This document shows, one piece after another, positions 8,080 to 14,726 of a DNA stretch of 18,444 nucleotides; the first letter of the stretch is position 1, and every line of letters starts with the position of its first letter. The position numbers and the translations under genes were made by a program. This stretch comes from CAYWMP01 sp964459445 (GTDB taxonomy: Bacteria; Desulfobacterota; DSM-4660; Desulfatiglandales; HGW-15). Where the stretch lies: the NCBI GenBank assembly GCA_964459445.1, contig CAYWMP010000121.1, forward strand, positions 1 through 18,444. The letters are read 5' to 3'. The notes beneath the pieces are model-generated. The model saw only the letters and a list, made by a program, of their open reading frames with translations. It was not told where the DNA came from and searched no databases.

Positions 8080-9540
8080 ATGAACCGTTCAACCTGTGTA
8101 AATATCGGAGGGAAGCCATTGAAAGAAAAGCTACAGAAGATCCATGAAACATCACTCAGGATATTGAAGGAGATCGGGATTAAACTTCACAATGCCGAAG
8201 TCCTGGATATATTGAGGCAAAAGGGCGTCACCCTATCAGGTCAAACGGCCTTTTTCGAGCCTGACCAAATCATGGCGTGGGTCGGCAAGGCGCCCGAGAA
8301 ATTCACCCTCTATGCCAGAAACCCCCAATATGACATTGTCATCGGCGGTGATCACACGGAGTGCACGGCCGGGTACGGGTGTACGAGCATTGTCGATTTG
8401 GAGGGGAACAAGAGGGAATCCATTCTGGATGATTACATCAACTTTGCCAAACTTACGCATCGGTGCGAGCATTTTAACATCAACGGCGGCATCCTGGTCC
8501 AGCCCTGCGATGTACCACCGGACAAAAGCCATCTCATCATGTTGTATGCCTCGATGGTCCTTACCGATAAGTGCCTCTACAGTGTCCTTTCCCTGGAAAA
8601 AGGGGTACAAGATACCATGGATATGATGGGTATCCTTTTTGGGGGAAGGAATACCCTCCAAGAAAAACCGAGGGCGTTAACCATGATCAGCCCCATCAGT
8701 CCCCTCAAGATGGATGATGCGACGCTCCAGGCCATATTGAATGCCGCCGGAAACCATCAGCCTATGATCGTTTCTCCCTGTCCCTCATTAGGCACGACGG
8801 GTCCCATAAGCGCAGCCGGCAACCTGGCGTTGGGAAATGCGGAATGCCTGGCAGGCATTGCCATTGCCCAGATGATTGAAGAAGGGACACCGGTTATCTA
8901 TGGACTGAACGCTACAGACTCAAACCTCAAGAACGGAAGTTTATCCATCGGTTCACCCTATTATGCGTTCCAGATAAGACACAGCGCTGAAATGGCCAAA
9001 ATGTATGGGCTTCCCTGCCGGGGCGGAGGTTCCCTCACCGATGCCAAGACGCTTTCGGCCCAGAGCGGGTACGAAGGCATGATGGCTATGCTGATCGCCT
9101 ACCAGAAGGGAATCAATTTGGTCGTTCACGGCGCCGGGATCCTGGACAGCTTTTCCGGGATGTCCTATGAGAAGTTTATTGTGGATCTGGAATTGATCAG
9201 TCGGATAAAGTTCTATCTCAGTGACATGGAGGTAAACGACGAAACACTCTCCTTCGATGTAATCAAGGAGGTCGGGCCGGGAGGACAGTTCCTAAGTAGT
9301 CCGGATACCCTACGAAAATGCCGCACCCATGCCTGGAATCCCGAGATCAGCCTCAATGGAGGGGTCAACGGCATGAGCCCAAACGAGAAATACCTGGAGA
9401 ATATCAACAGGAAGATGGAGCAGATGCTGGAAGAATACCGGAAGCCGGAGCTTGATGACGGAATTAAGAAGGCCCTCGATGATTATATGATCCGGGAGGG
9501 GGTGGATCGGGAAATATTAGAGAGGATTAGTCAAGCTTAG
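8080..9540 (+). CDS. MttB-family (COG5598) methyltransferase 2, non-pyrrolysine type
   Basis: This is a second MttB-superfamily protein, 486 residues from ATG 8080, clearly paralogous to but well diverged from methyltransferase 1. Shared landmarks are KIHETSLRILKEIGIKLHN, the barrel segment GTTGPISAAGNLALGNAECL, the stretch GGGSLTDAKTLSAQSGYEG near residues 314-330 and VGPGGQFLSSPDTL. The latter two are family-typical. There is no in-frame amber codon; the TAG at 9538-9540 is the true stop. ATG 8080 has no good ribosome-binding site. A TTG at 8119 in the same frame has GGAGGG six bases upstream and would begin at LKEKLQKIH, so the true start may be there. It probably demethylates a methylated amine or related compound, handing the methyl to a corrinoid protein encoded elsewhere. 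Its substrate probably differs from that of methyltransferase 1, though this is inference. Confidence 0.84.
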   Translation: MNRSTCVNIGGKPLKEKLQKIHETSLRILKEIGIKLHNAEVLDILRQKGVTLSGQTAFFEPDQIMAWVGKAPEKFTLYARNPQYDIVIGGDHTECTAGYGCTSIVDLEGNKRESILDDYINFAKLTHRCEHFNINGGILVQPCDVPPDKSHLIMLYASMVLTDKCLYSVLSLEKGVQDTMDMMGILFGGRNTLQEKPRALTMISPISPLKMDDATLQAILNAAGNHQPMIVSPCPSLGTTGPISAAGNLALGNAECLAGIAIAQMIEEGTPVIYGLNATDSNLKNGSLSIGSPYYAFQIRHSAEMAKMYGLPCRGGGSLTDAKTLSAQSGYEGMMAMLIAYQKGINLVVHGAGILDSFSGMSYEKFIVDLELISRIKFYLSDMEVNDETLSFDVIKEVGPGGQFLSSPDTLRKCRTHAWNPEISLNGGVNGMSPNEKYLENINRKMEQMLEEYRKPELDDGIKKALDDYMIREGVDREILERISQA

Positions 9541-9581
9541 AAAAAGGCGTCAGTGAAAGTAATTATAGCTTTGGGCAGTCA

Positions 9582-10045
9582 GAATATTGAACAGCGAACA
9601 AGGAATAATGAATGTCGAAGAAAGATAAGACATATGATCTTGAGGACAGATTGATAGATTTTGCCGTTCAAATTATACGCTTGGCAGAGTCCTTGCCAAA
9701 GACAAAGCTTGGAAACCACATTACCGGGCAAATCATTCGCAGTGGCACATCTCCCGCACCCAATTATGGTGAGGCGCAAAGTGCTGAATCTTACCCTGAT
9801 TTTATTCACAAGATGAAGGTATGCCTCAAAGAACTACGTGAAACGAGGGTATGGCTACTAATGATTGAACGGGCAGACGTTATGAAAACGGCTTCAAAAA
9901 TTGAATCCCTGATTGATGAAAGTGACCAGTTGATCTCGATATTTGTGACGAGTATCAAAACAGCGAGAAAAAATATGGAGAAGAATTCATAGTCCGATAT
10001 GAACACTTCATGATTCTACGGTTTCTTGTTCGATATTCAGTATTC
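9582..10045. repeat. Inverted repeats bracketing the four-helix-bundle gene
   Basis: The left arm, about 9582-9614, begins GAATATTGAAC and continues with GAACAAGGAATAATGAA. The right arm, 10006-10045, reads in reverse complement as GAATACTGAATATCGAACAAG, then AAACCGTAGAATCATGAAG. The shared core is GAATAT-Y-GAAC, GAACAAG, GAAT-MATGAA. The arms are imperfect but placed immediately outside the small gene at 9612-9992. This suggests gene and repeats travel as one unit. No transposase is present. Confidence 0.45.
9612..9992 (+). CDS. Four-helix-bundle protein (IVP / S23-like family)
   Basis: This 126-residue protein matches the small four-helix-bundle family first described from 23S rRNA intervening sequences (TIGR02436-like) and related to the Avd accessory protein of diversity-generating retroelements. 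Family landmarks are YDLEDRLIDFAVQIIRLAESL, the loop GNHITGQIIRSGTSPAPNYGEAQ split across helices 1 and 2, FIHKMKVCLKELRETRVWL in helix 3 and a last helix LIDESDQLISIFVTSIK. AAGGAA lies six bases before ATG 9612. No rRNA or reverse transcriptase is nearby, so this is a stand-alone copy. It is AT-richer than the adjacent genes and bracketed by inverted repeats, signs that it may have inserted between the methyltransferase and racemase genes. The molecular role of stand-alone copies is unknown. Confidence 0.85.
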   Translation: MSKKDKTYDLEDRLIDFAVQIIRLAESLPKTKLGNHITGQIIRSGTSPAPNYGEAQSAESYPDFIHKMKVCLKELRETRVWLLMIERADVMKTASKIESLIDESDQLISIFVTSIKTARKNMEKNS

Positions 10046-10070
10046 TCTTTTTATCAAAGGAGGGATGACC

Positions 10071-10859
10071 ATGTACTACCGCAATCGTGATATGGGTATC
10101 AATTATATGACAACACGCAAAAACCACACCTGTTATGGGATGGGACTGGGCATCATCGTGCTTGACGATGCATACCCGGGTTTTCCGGGAGACGTGCGAA
10201 ACGCGAGCGCCTTTCCATACCCGATACAATATGAGATTGCGGAAGGCGTGGACAACTATACGCTTGTTTGGGAAGAAGATAAGAGCCCATGCCGTGAGCC
10301 CATCAAAGGGGCCGCCAAGAAACTGGAGAGGATAGGATGCAGGGCCGTAGCGGCCGAATGCGGTTACTTTGCCTATTTTCAGAAGGACGTGGCCGGATAC
10401 GTGGACATCCCCGTGTTTATGTCGAGCCTGCTTCAGGTGCCCTTTATCCAGCAAGTCATCGGTCCTGAAAGGGCGGTAGGCATTGTGTGTGCGCAGAAGC
10501 GGTTTCTGAGCGACACCCACCTTCAAAATGTGGGCATTGATCTGAACAGCAATTTCATCATTGCCGGGGCCTTGGATGAGTATGGTTGCCCGGAGTTTAC
10601 CAATCTTTGGGATCATGGGAAGCGCCCGGAGCGCCCCGAGGCCTATTACGATAAATCCGAAAAGGATATGATACGGACCTGCAAAGAATTCTACAAAGCG
10701 AACCCGAATATCGGCGCCATTATGCTTGAGTGTACCGGGATGCAACCCTTTGCGCGGGCCATTCAGAGAGAAGTGGACCTCCCCATCTTCAGTTGGGGGA
10801 CGCTATTAGACTATGCCTTCTCCGTGGTCGCCCATCGGGACTACTACGGGCACATTTAG
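10071..10859 (+). CDS. Aspartate/glutamate racemase-family protein
   Basis: The 262-residue product has the layout of the Asp/Glu/hydantoin racemase superfamily, cofactor-free enzymes that use two cysteines as acid and base at the cleft between two domains. Candidate cysteines are Cys97 in AAECGYFAYFQ and Cys221 in IMLECTGMQPFA, each after a hydrophobic strand as expected. The N-terminal MGLGIIVLDD strand and the PGFPGDVRN segment fit the subgroup related to aspartate racemase or hydantoin racemase. The start is ATG 10071, with AAAGGAGGG at 10056-10064 six bases upstream. An in-frame non-ATG start further upstream (10026) has no such site and lies inside a repeat arm. It is the last gene of the methyltransferase cluster and may isomerise an amino-acid substrate or product; the actual substrate is not known. 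Confidence 0.78.
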   Translation: MYYRNRDMGINYMTTRKNHTCYGMGLGIIVLDDAYPGFPGDVRNASAFPYPIQYEIAEGVDNYTLVWEEDKSPCREPIKGAAKKLERIGCRAVAAECGYFAYFQKDVAGYVDIPVFMSSLLQVPFIQQVIGPERAVGIVCAQKRFLSDTHLQNVGIDLNSNFIIAGALDEYGCPEFTNLWDHGKRPERPEAYYDKSEKDMIRTCKEFYKANPNIGAIMLECTGMQPFARAIQREVDLPIFSWGTLLDYAFSVVAHRDYYGHI

Positions 10860-10910
10860 CGGACTTCTAAAAATACCCCCAAATCGCCTTCCTCTTTCAT
10901 GAATATTTTG

Positions 10911-10939
10911 TTGACAAAACCGGATGAAAAACCTATTAT
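10911..10939 (+). promoter_or_regulatory. Sigma-70 promoter of the TetR-family gene
   Basis: A perfect -35 box TTGACA (10911-10916) and a -10 box TATTAT (10934-10939) are separated by exactly 17 bases. Transcription would start near 10946, inside the palindromic operator that begins at 10941. This also means the regulator's start codon must be downstream of the operator. Confidence 0.8.
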
Positions 10940-10940
10940 C

Positions 10941-10960
10941 CGGAATGAAGATTCATTCCG
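10941..10960. promoter_or_regulatory. TetR-type operator O1 (autoregulation)
   Basis: Perfect dyad CGGAATGAA (10941-10949), two-base centre GA, TTCATTCCG (10952-10960). It sits directly after the -10 box of the tetR-like promoter, where a bound dimer would block transcription start. The same core is found again at 11607-11624. Autoregulation through such a palindrome is usual for TetR-family proteins. Confidence 0.8.
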
Positions 10961-11012
10961 TTTGGAGTTCTGGGGTCTGAATCTTCCGGATCGATCTGAG
11001 GAACAGGTGTTT

Positions 11013-11570
11013 ATGGACAAGCGGGAAGCCATTTTGGAGGCTGCCCTGGCGCTTTTTGCGGAGCGAGGGTATCACGGCACGTCCGTGGCCTTGATTGCTG
11101 AAAAAGCGCAGGTGGGAGCCGGGACCATCTACCGGTACTTCAAAGACAAGGAAGTTCTGGTCAATACCCTGTACCAGCACTGGAAGCGGGCCATGTCCGA
11201 GGCGGTTCTCTCCAGTATGCAGCAGGACATGCCCCCGCGACGACTCTTTCACGAGGTCTGGCACCGAATGGTTAAGTTTTCACGTAAGAACCCAAAAGTG
11301 CATATGTTTTTGGAATTTCATCACCACGCCCCATATCTTGACGAGGAGAGCCGCGACCTGGGGGACCGGATCAAGGCGGAATTCCATGAATTCTTCGAGA
11401 CTTGCCGCCGACAGCAGATCACCAAGGAGGTGGCGCCGGAGATCCTCATGTCCATCGTCACAGGGGCTTTCACCGCCATGGAAAAGGCCTTCATGCAGGG
11501 CGAAATCGAACCCACACCGGAGAATGAAGCCTTGGCCGAGGAACTCTGCTGGGAGGCCATCCGGCGTTAA
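11013..11570 (+). CDS. TetR/AcrR-family transcriptional regulator
   Basis: This is a 185-residue DNA-binding repressor. The N-terminal helix-turn-helix domain spans about residues 3-50: REAILEAALALFAERGYHGTS, then IAEKAQVGAGTIYRYFKDKEVL, the classic TetR_N pattern. The rest is helical and forms the ligand-binding/dimer domain (for example KVHMFLEFHHHAPYLDEES and a helix MSIVTGAFTAMEKAFMQG). ATG 11013 is chosen because the frame's earlier ATG (10899) lies upstream of the promoter and operator and could not be on the transcript. A weak GAGGAACAGG precedes ATG 11013, and the length then fits the family. The gene is followed 94 bp later by the hydroxylase operon, whose upstream region has the same operator. 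It probably senses the hydroxylase substrate; the ligand is unknown. Confidence 0.9.
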   Translation: MDKREAILEAALALFAERGYHGTSVALIAEKAQVGAGTIYRYFKDKEVLVNTLYQHWKRAMSEAVLSSMQQDMPPRRLFHEVWHRMVKFSRKNPKVHMFLEFHHHAPYLDEESRDLGDRIKAEFHEFFETCRRQQITKEVAPEILMSIVTGAFTAMEKAFMQGEIEPTPENEALAEELCWEAIRR

Positions 11571-11606
11571 GAAAGAGTGTACCGGAAAATTTTTTTGCCT
11601 GTAAAT

Positions 11607-11624
11607 GGAATGAACATTCATTCC
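11607..11624. promoter_or_regulatory. TetR-type operator O2 upstream of the molybdenum hydroxylase operon
   Basis: GGAATGAA (11607-11614), CA, TTCATTCC (11617-11624). Both arms are identical to those of O1, and the two-base spacer has the same length. It lies about 40 bases before the start codon of the small hydroxylase subunit, so it probably overlaps the promoter. I cannot pick -35 and -10 boxes with confidence; TTGCCT at 11595-11600 and TATTGT at 11625-11630 are too far apart for a standard pair. Confidence 0.8.
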
Positions 11625-11664
11625 TATTGTAGCAAAATCAATGGCTTTGAAAGGAGAACGACCC

Positions 11665-12120
11665 ATGATTAGACTCCAAGTGAACGGCAAGGCGTACGCT
11701 GTTGAGGCAGATCCGGACACGCCCTTGCTCTGGATTTTGAGAGAGAAGCTGGACCTGACCGGCACCAAGTACAGTTGCGGAATCGGAGAATGTGGCGCCT
11801 GTACCGTGCACCTGGACGGTGAGGCGGTTCAATCCTGCACCCTAACCATTGGTGAAGTCGAAGGCCGGAAAGTTACCACCATTGAAGCTCTGGAAGGGCC
11901 GGTGGCTAATGCTCTTTTCAAGGCCTGGATCGAAGATGATGTCCCTCAATGTGGGTATTGCCAGCCCGGACAGATCATGCAGGCCGCGAAGTTGCTAGTA
12001 TCCAATCCCGACCCTACGGATGAAGAGATTAATGAGGCCATGTCCGGGATTCTATGTCGATGCGGCACCTATCAACACATTCGAAAGGCCATTCACAGGG
12101 CAGCAAAGGAGGTGTCATAA
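11665..12120 (+). CDS. iorA: 2x[2Fe-2S] small subunit of molybdenum hydroxylase (isoquinoline 1-oxidoreductase alpha / CoxS-like)
   Basis: The 151-residue electron-transfer subunit binds two [2Fe-2S] clusters. The plant-ferredoxin-type cluster uses Cys38, Cys43, Cys46 and Cys58 (YSCGIGECGACTVHLDG...SC). The second, all-helical domain uses Cys96, Cys99, Cys131 and Cys133 (QCGYCQPGQIM and LCRCGTYQHIRKAI). The length and the absence of a FAD subunit fit the two-subunit IorAB type rather than three-subunit CO dehydrogenase or xanthine dehydrogenases. Start ATG 11665 has AAGGAG at 11651-11656; an in-frame ATG at 11641 lacks a ribosome-binding site. It has no signal peptide and probably travels with the Tat-exported large subunit. 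Its stop overlaps the next start by one base (TAATG), showing coupling. The gene symbol follows family resemblance, not proven isoquinoline activity. Confidence 0.92.
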   Translation: MIRLQVNGKAYAVEADPDTPLLWILREKLDLTGTKYSCGIGECGACTVHLDGEAVQSCTLTIGEVEGRKVTTIEALEGPVANALFKAWIEDDVPQCGYCQPGQIMQAAKLLVSNPDPTDEEINEAMSGILCRCGTYQHIRKAIHRAAKEVS

Positions 12121-14363
12121 TGGAAAAAGAAACCATTGATTTGAGTCGCCGCAATTTCATGAAGATCAGTTTTGTAACAGGTATGGGCCTGGTTGTGGGA
12201 TGCCGGATTTCTGCCCATGGGAGTTCAGAAAGCGCAACTTCCACTGGACGCATAGGAGAGGGTGGGGTATTCATTCCAAACGCATGGATCCGCATCAATC
12301 CTGACGATTTTGTAACGATCATGATCCACCATTCTGAAATGGGACAGGGGATTACCACCGCCTTGAGTATGATTGTTGCCGAGGAACTGGACGCTGATTG
12401 GAGTAAGGTCAGGGCGGAAATGGCGCCCGTGGCCCGCGTCTATAAGAATCCTGCCTACAAGGTGCAATATACCGGTGGTAGTACCAGCGTGAAAACCTCC
12501 TGGGACGTCCTGAGGAAGGCCGGAGCCGCGACCCGGGAAAATTTAATATCCACCGCGGCCAATCGGTGGAAGGTACCCGTATCCCAGTGTCGATCTCAAA
12601 AGGGTACCGTGATTCATACACATAGCCAACGCAGCCTTAGATACGGCCAACTTCTTGAGGAGGCGGCCGCCCTGCCGGTGCCAAAAGAGGTGCGCCTCAA
12701 GAAGGCGAACGAATTCTCGATAATTGGGAAAAGGCTTCACCGTCTTGATTCTGAGACAAAGACCCTGGGAAAACCCCTGTTCGGTATCGATAAACGCATA
12801 CAGGGACTTCTTACGGCGACCGTTGTGCATCCTCCCGTTTTGGGCGCCAAACTCAAGTCCCTTGATGACAATGGAGCGAGAAACATGCCCGGCGTCCGGC
12901 GTATCCTGCCAATCGAATCCGGGGTGGCTGTGGTTGCCGAGACATTCTGGGAGGCGGAGAATGCTTCCCGGATCCTAAAGGCAAAATGGAAGATGAATGG
13001 CCTATCCAAACTGAGCACCGATAAAATCATGGCTCAATGGACGGATCGCATCAATGAAAAGGGCGAGCGGGTGAGGGAGGACGGCAACGTGAATGAGGCC
13101 ATTTCAAAATCCGCAATGAAACTCGAGGCCAACTATCAGTTGCCTTACCAGGCCCATGCCTGCCCCGAGCCCATGAATTGTACGGCCTATGTGCGCCAGG
13201 ATGCCTGCGACATTTGGGTCCCTACCCAAGCCCAGGATGTCGCCCGCGAGGTCGCATCCGACATCACTGGATTCAACTTGGACGCGGTCAAGATCCACAC
13301 AACCTTTATCGGTGGTGGTTACGGGCGCAGAAATATGCAGGACTATGTTGCCGAGGCCGTACAAATATCCAAGGAGTTGAAGCACCCCGTGAAAGTCATC
13401 TGGACCCGGGAAGAAGACATTCGCAATGACTACTACAGGCCGGCCTTCTACAACAGGGTGGAGGCCGGCCTAAACGAGGCCGGTTTTCCCATCGCCTGGA
13501 GACACCGCGCCATCGGGCCCGCTATTTATGATACACTCGCACCCCTGTTTGGACCTTCGGTCTTGCCGGAATGGCTGCCGGGCACCATAAAGCACGGATT
13601 ATCGAATGTTGTAAGCCGTGTGATCAGGCGGTTCAATAGTGCGAAGCACACCATGAGAGGCTCAAAAGATATGACCTACAATATAGAAAATATCCAGATC
13701 GACTATATCAACGATGATCCGGGTGTACCAATCGGACCATGGCGCTCAGTGGCCTATTCACGCAACGCTTTTGTCGTAGAATCCTTTATCGATGAGATCG
13801 CGGCAGTATCGGAAAGGGATCCCTACGAGTTACGTGACAAACTACTGGAAAACAATCCCAGAGAACAACGGGTTCTCAGGCTTGCTGCAGATAAGGCAGG
13901 ATGGGGAAGCAAATTGCCTGAAGGTCTCTATCAAGGTATCGCCATCCATGCGCCACATGAGTCCTATGTGGCAATGGTGGCGGAGGTATCGGTGGAAGAG
14001 GGCGGACAGATAAAAGTTCACCGGGTAGTCTGCGCGGTTGACTGCGGAGTGGCTGTCAATCCCAAGATCATAGAGGCCCAGATGGTTGGCGGTGTTGCCT
14101 TCGGGCTTACCGCCACCTTGAAGAGCGCGGTGAGCATCAAGGATGGCCGAGTCCAGCAGACCAACTTTGATGACTTCCCAATCCTACGCATGGATGAGAT
14201 GCCCAAGGTGGAAGTACATATCGTGAAGAGCAACCACCACCCGACCGGGATCGGTGAGGTAGGTGTGCCAACCGTAGCACCGGCTGTAACCAACGCCATC
14301 TTTGCGGCCACGGGCAAACGAATACGTAAGATACCGGTCGATCCGGGGGATCTTGTATCTTGA
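12120..14363 (+). CDS. iorB: Molybdopterin-binding large subunit of molybdenum hydroxylase (isoquinoline 1-oxidoreductase beta-like), Tat-exported
   Basis: The 747-residue catalytic subunit belongs to the xanthine dehydrogenase/aldehyde oxidase family, which hydroxylates N-heterocycles or oxidises aldehydes with water as oxygen donor. The N-terminus has a twin-arginine signal, SRRNFMK (Arg10, Arg11), then a hydrophobic stretch ending LVVGC28, which could be a lipobox. Cofactor-binding landmarks are SEMGQGITTALSMIVAEELD, GGSTSVKTSWDVLRKAG, PYQAHACPEPMNCTA, FIGGGYGRRNMQDY and the C-terminal GIGEVGVPTVAPAVTNAIF, in which Glu713 is the probable catalytic base. AAAGGAGGTG just upstream sets ATG 12120, which overlaps the stop of the small subunit gene. 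Electrons would leave through the partner's clusters to an unknown periplasmic acceptor. No cytochrome or XdhC-type maturation gene follows. The substrate is not known; the TetR operator implies induction by it. Confidence 0.93.
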   Translation: MEKETIDLSRRNFMKISFVTGMGLVVGCRISAHGSSESATSTGRIGEGGVFIPNAWIRINPDDFVTIMIHHSEMGQGITTALSMIVAEELDADWSKVRAEMAPVARVYKNPAYKVQYTGGSTSVKTSWDVLRKAGAATRENLISTAANRWKVPVSQCRSQKGTVIHTHSQRSLRYGQLLEEAAALPVPKEVRLKKANEFSIIGKRLHRLDSETKTLGKPLFGIDKRIQGLLTATVVHPPVLGAKLKSLDDNGARNMPGVRRILPIESGVAVVAETFWEAENASRILKAKWKMNGLSKLSTDKIMAQWTDRINEKGERVREDGNVNEAISKSAMKLEANYQLPYQAHACPEPMNCTAYVRQDACDIWVPTQAQDVAREVASDITGFNLDAVKIHTTFIGGGYGRRNMQDYVAEAVQISKELKHPVKVIWTREEDIRNDYYRPAFYNRVEAGLNEAGFPIAWRHRAIGPAIYDTLAPLFGPSVLPEWLPGTIKHGLSNVVSRVIRRFNSAKHTMRGSKDMTYNIENIQIDYINDDPGVPIGPWRSVAYSRNAFVVESFIDEIAAVSERDPYELRDKLLENNPREQRVLRLAADKAGWGSKLPEGLYQGIAIHAPHESYVAMVAEVSVEEGGQIKVHRVVCAVDCGVAVNPKIIEAQMVGGVAFGLTATLKSAVSIKDGRVQQTNFDDFPILRMDEMPKVEVHIVKSNHHPTGIGEVGVPTVAPAVTNAIFAATGKRIRKIPVDPGDLVS

Positions 14364-14525
14364 CCGTAGGGGGAATGTCGTCATGTCGAAAATCTTTTTT
14401 GCAATAAATATTGGTGAGTCCAGTTGAAGAACCGAATCGTTCATTCCGCTTCCTATGAATGCATGGCGGAAGAGGATGGCGAAGTCACTTAGGCCTTGAT
14501 TCGGAGGTACCGTAATTTGGCCAGA

Positions 14526-14553
14526 GGGGAGGTGTGATCGATCCCACCTCCCC
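14526..14553. terminator. Hairpin 1 between convergent operons
   Basis: GGGGAGGTG (14526-14534) pairs perfectly with CACCTCCCC (14545-14553), a 9-bp stem with a 10-base loop. No T-tract follows on either strand, so it is not a textbook intrinsic terminator. Its place between converging genes supports a terminator or mRNA-end role. Confidence 0.55.
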
Positions 14554-14563
14554 AGTCGTTCAA

Positions 14564-14585
14564 AAGGGCGCGCCTTGTCGCCCTT
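14564..14585. terminator. Hairpin 2 between convergent operons
   Basis: AAGGGCG (14564-14570) pairs perfectly with CGCCCTT (14579-14585) around an eight-base loop. On the minus strand the stem is followed by TTTTG, a short T-run, so it may serve the sirtuin gene; on the plus strand there is none. Confidence 0.45.
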
Positions 14586-14726
14586 GAGTCTAAAGGGTCG
14601 AGTCCACATTTGACTGTTATCTATTTGCAGCAAGAGTTAAACACGGACTTGTCCTCTTTGCTTTGGAAAAACGAGGGCAATTTGCATGAGTTACCCTTGT
14701 CAACAATGTGCCCTGGAATTCAGGCC

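Larger units (their letters stand above)
14364..14726. other. Convergent spacer between hydroxylase operon and sirtuin gene
   Basis: No credible gene is seen in these 363 bases. The spacer holds two strong hairpins (14526-14553 and 14564-14585) that could end transcription from both sides. It also has one isolated TTCATTCCG half-site (14440-14448) without a dyad partner. Confidence 0.6.

Noticed and set aside
10008..10745. Long open frame on the minus strand opposite the racemase gene (245 codons)
   Set aside because: The plus-strand frame has recognisable racemase motifs and a strong ribosome-binding site. The minus-strand product resembles no family and has no start signal; it is a mirror of codon bias.
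14440..14448. TTCATTCCG, possible third TetR operator
   Set aside because: Only a half-site; the bases to its left do not form the inverted GGAATGAA arm. Similar half-sites also occur inside coding DNA, for example near 5110.
14184..14633. Minus-strand frame of 149 codons across the iorB end and spacer
   Set aside because: It overlaps the conserved C-terminal motif of iorB, runs through both hairpins and shows no family resemblance.
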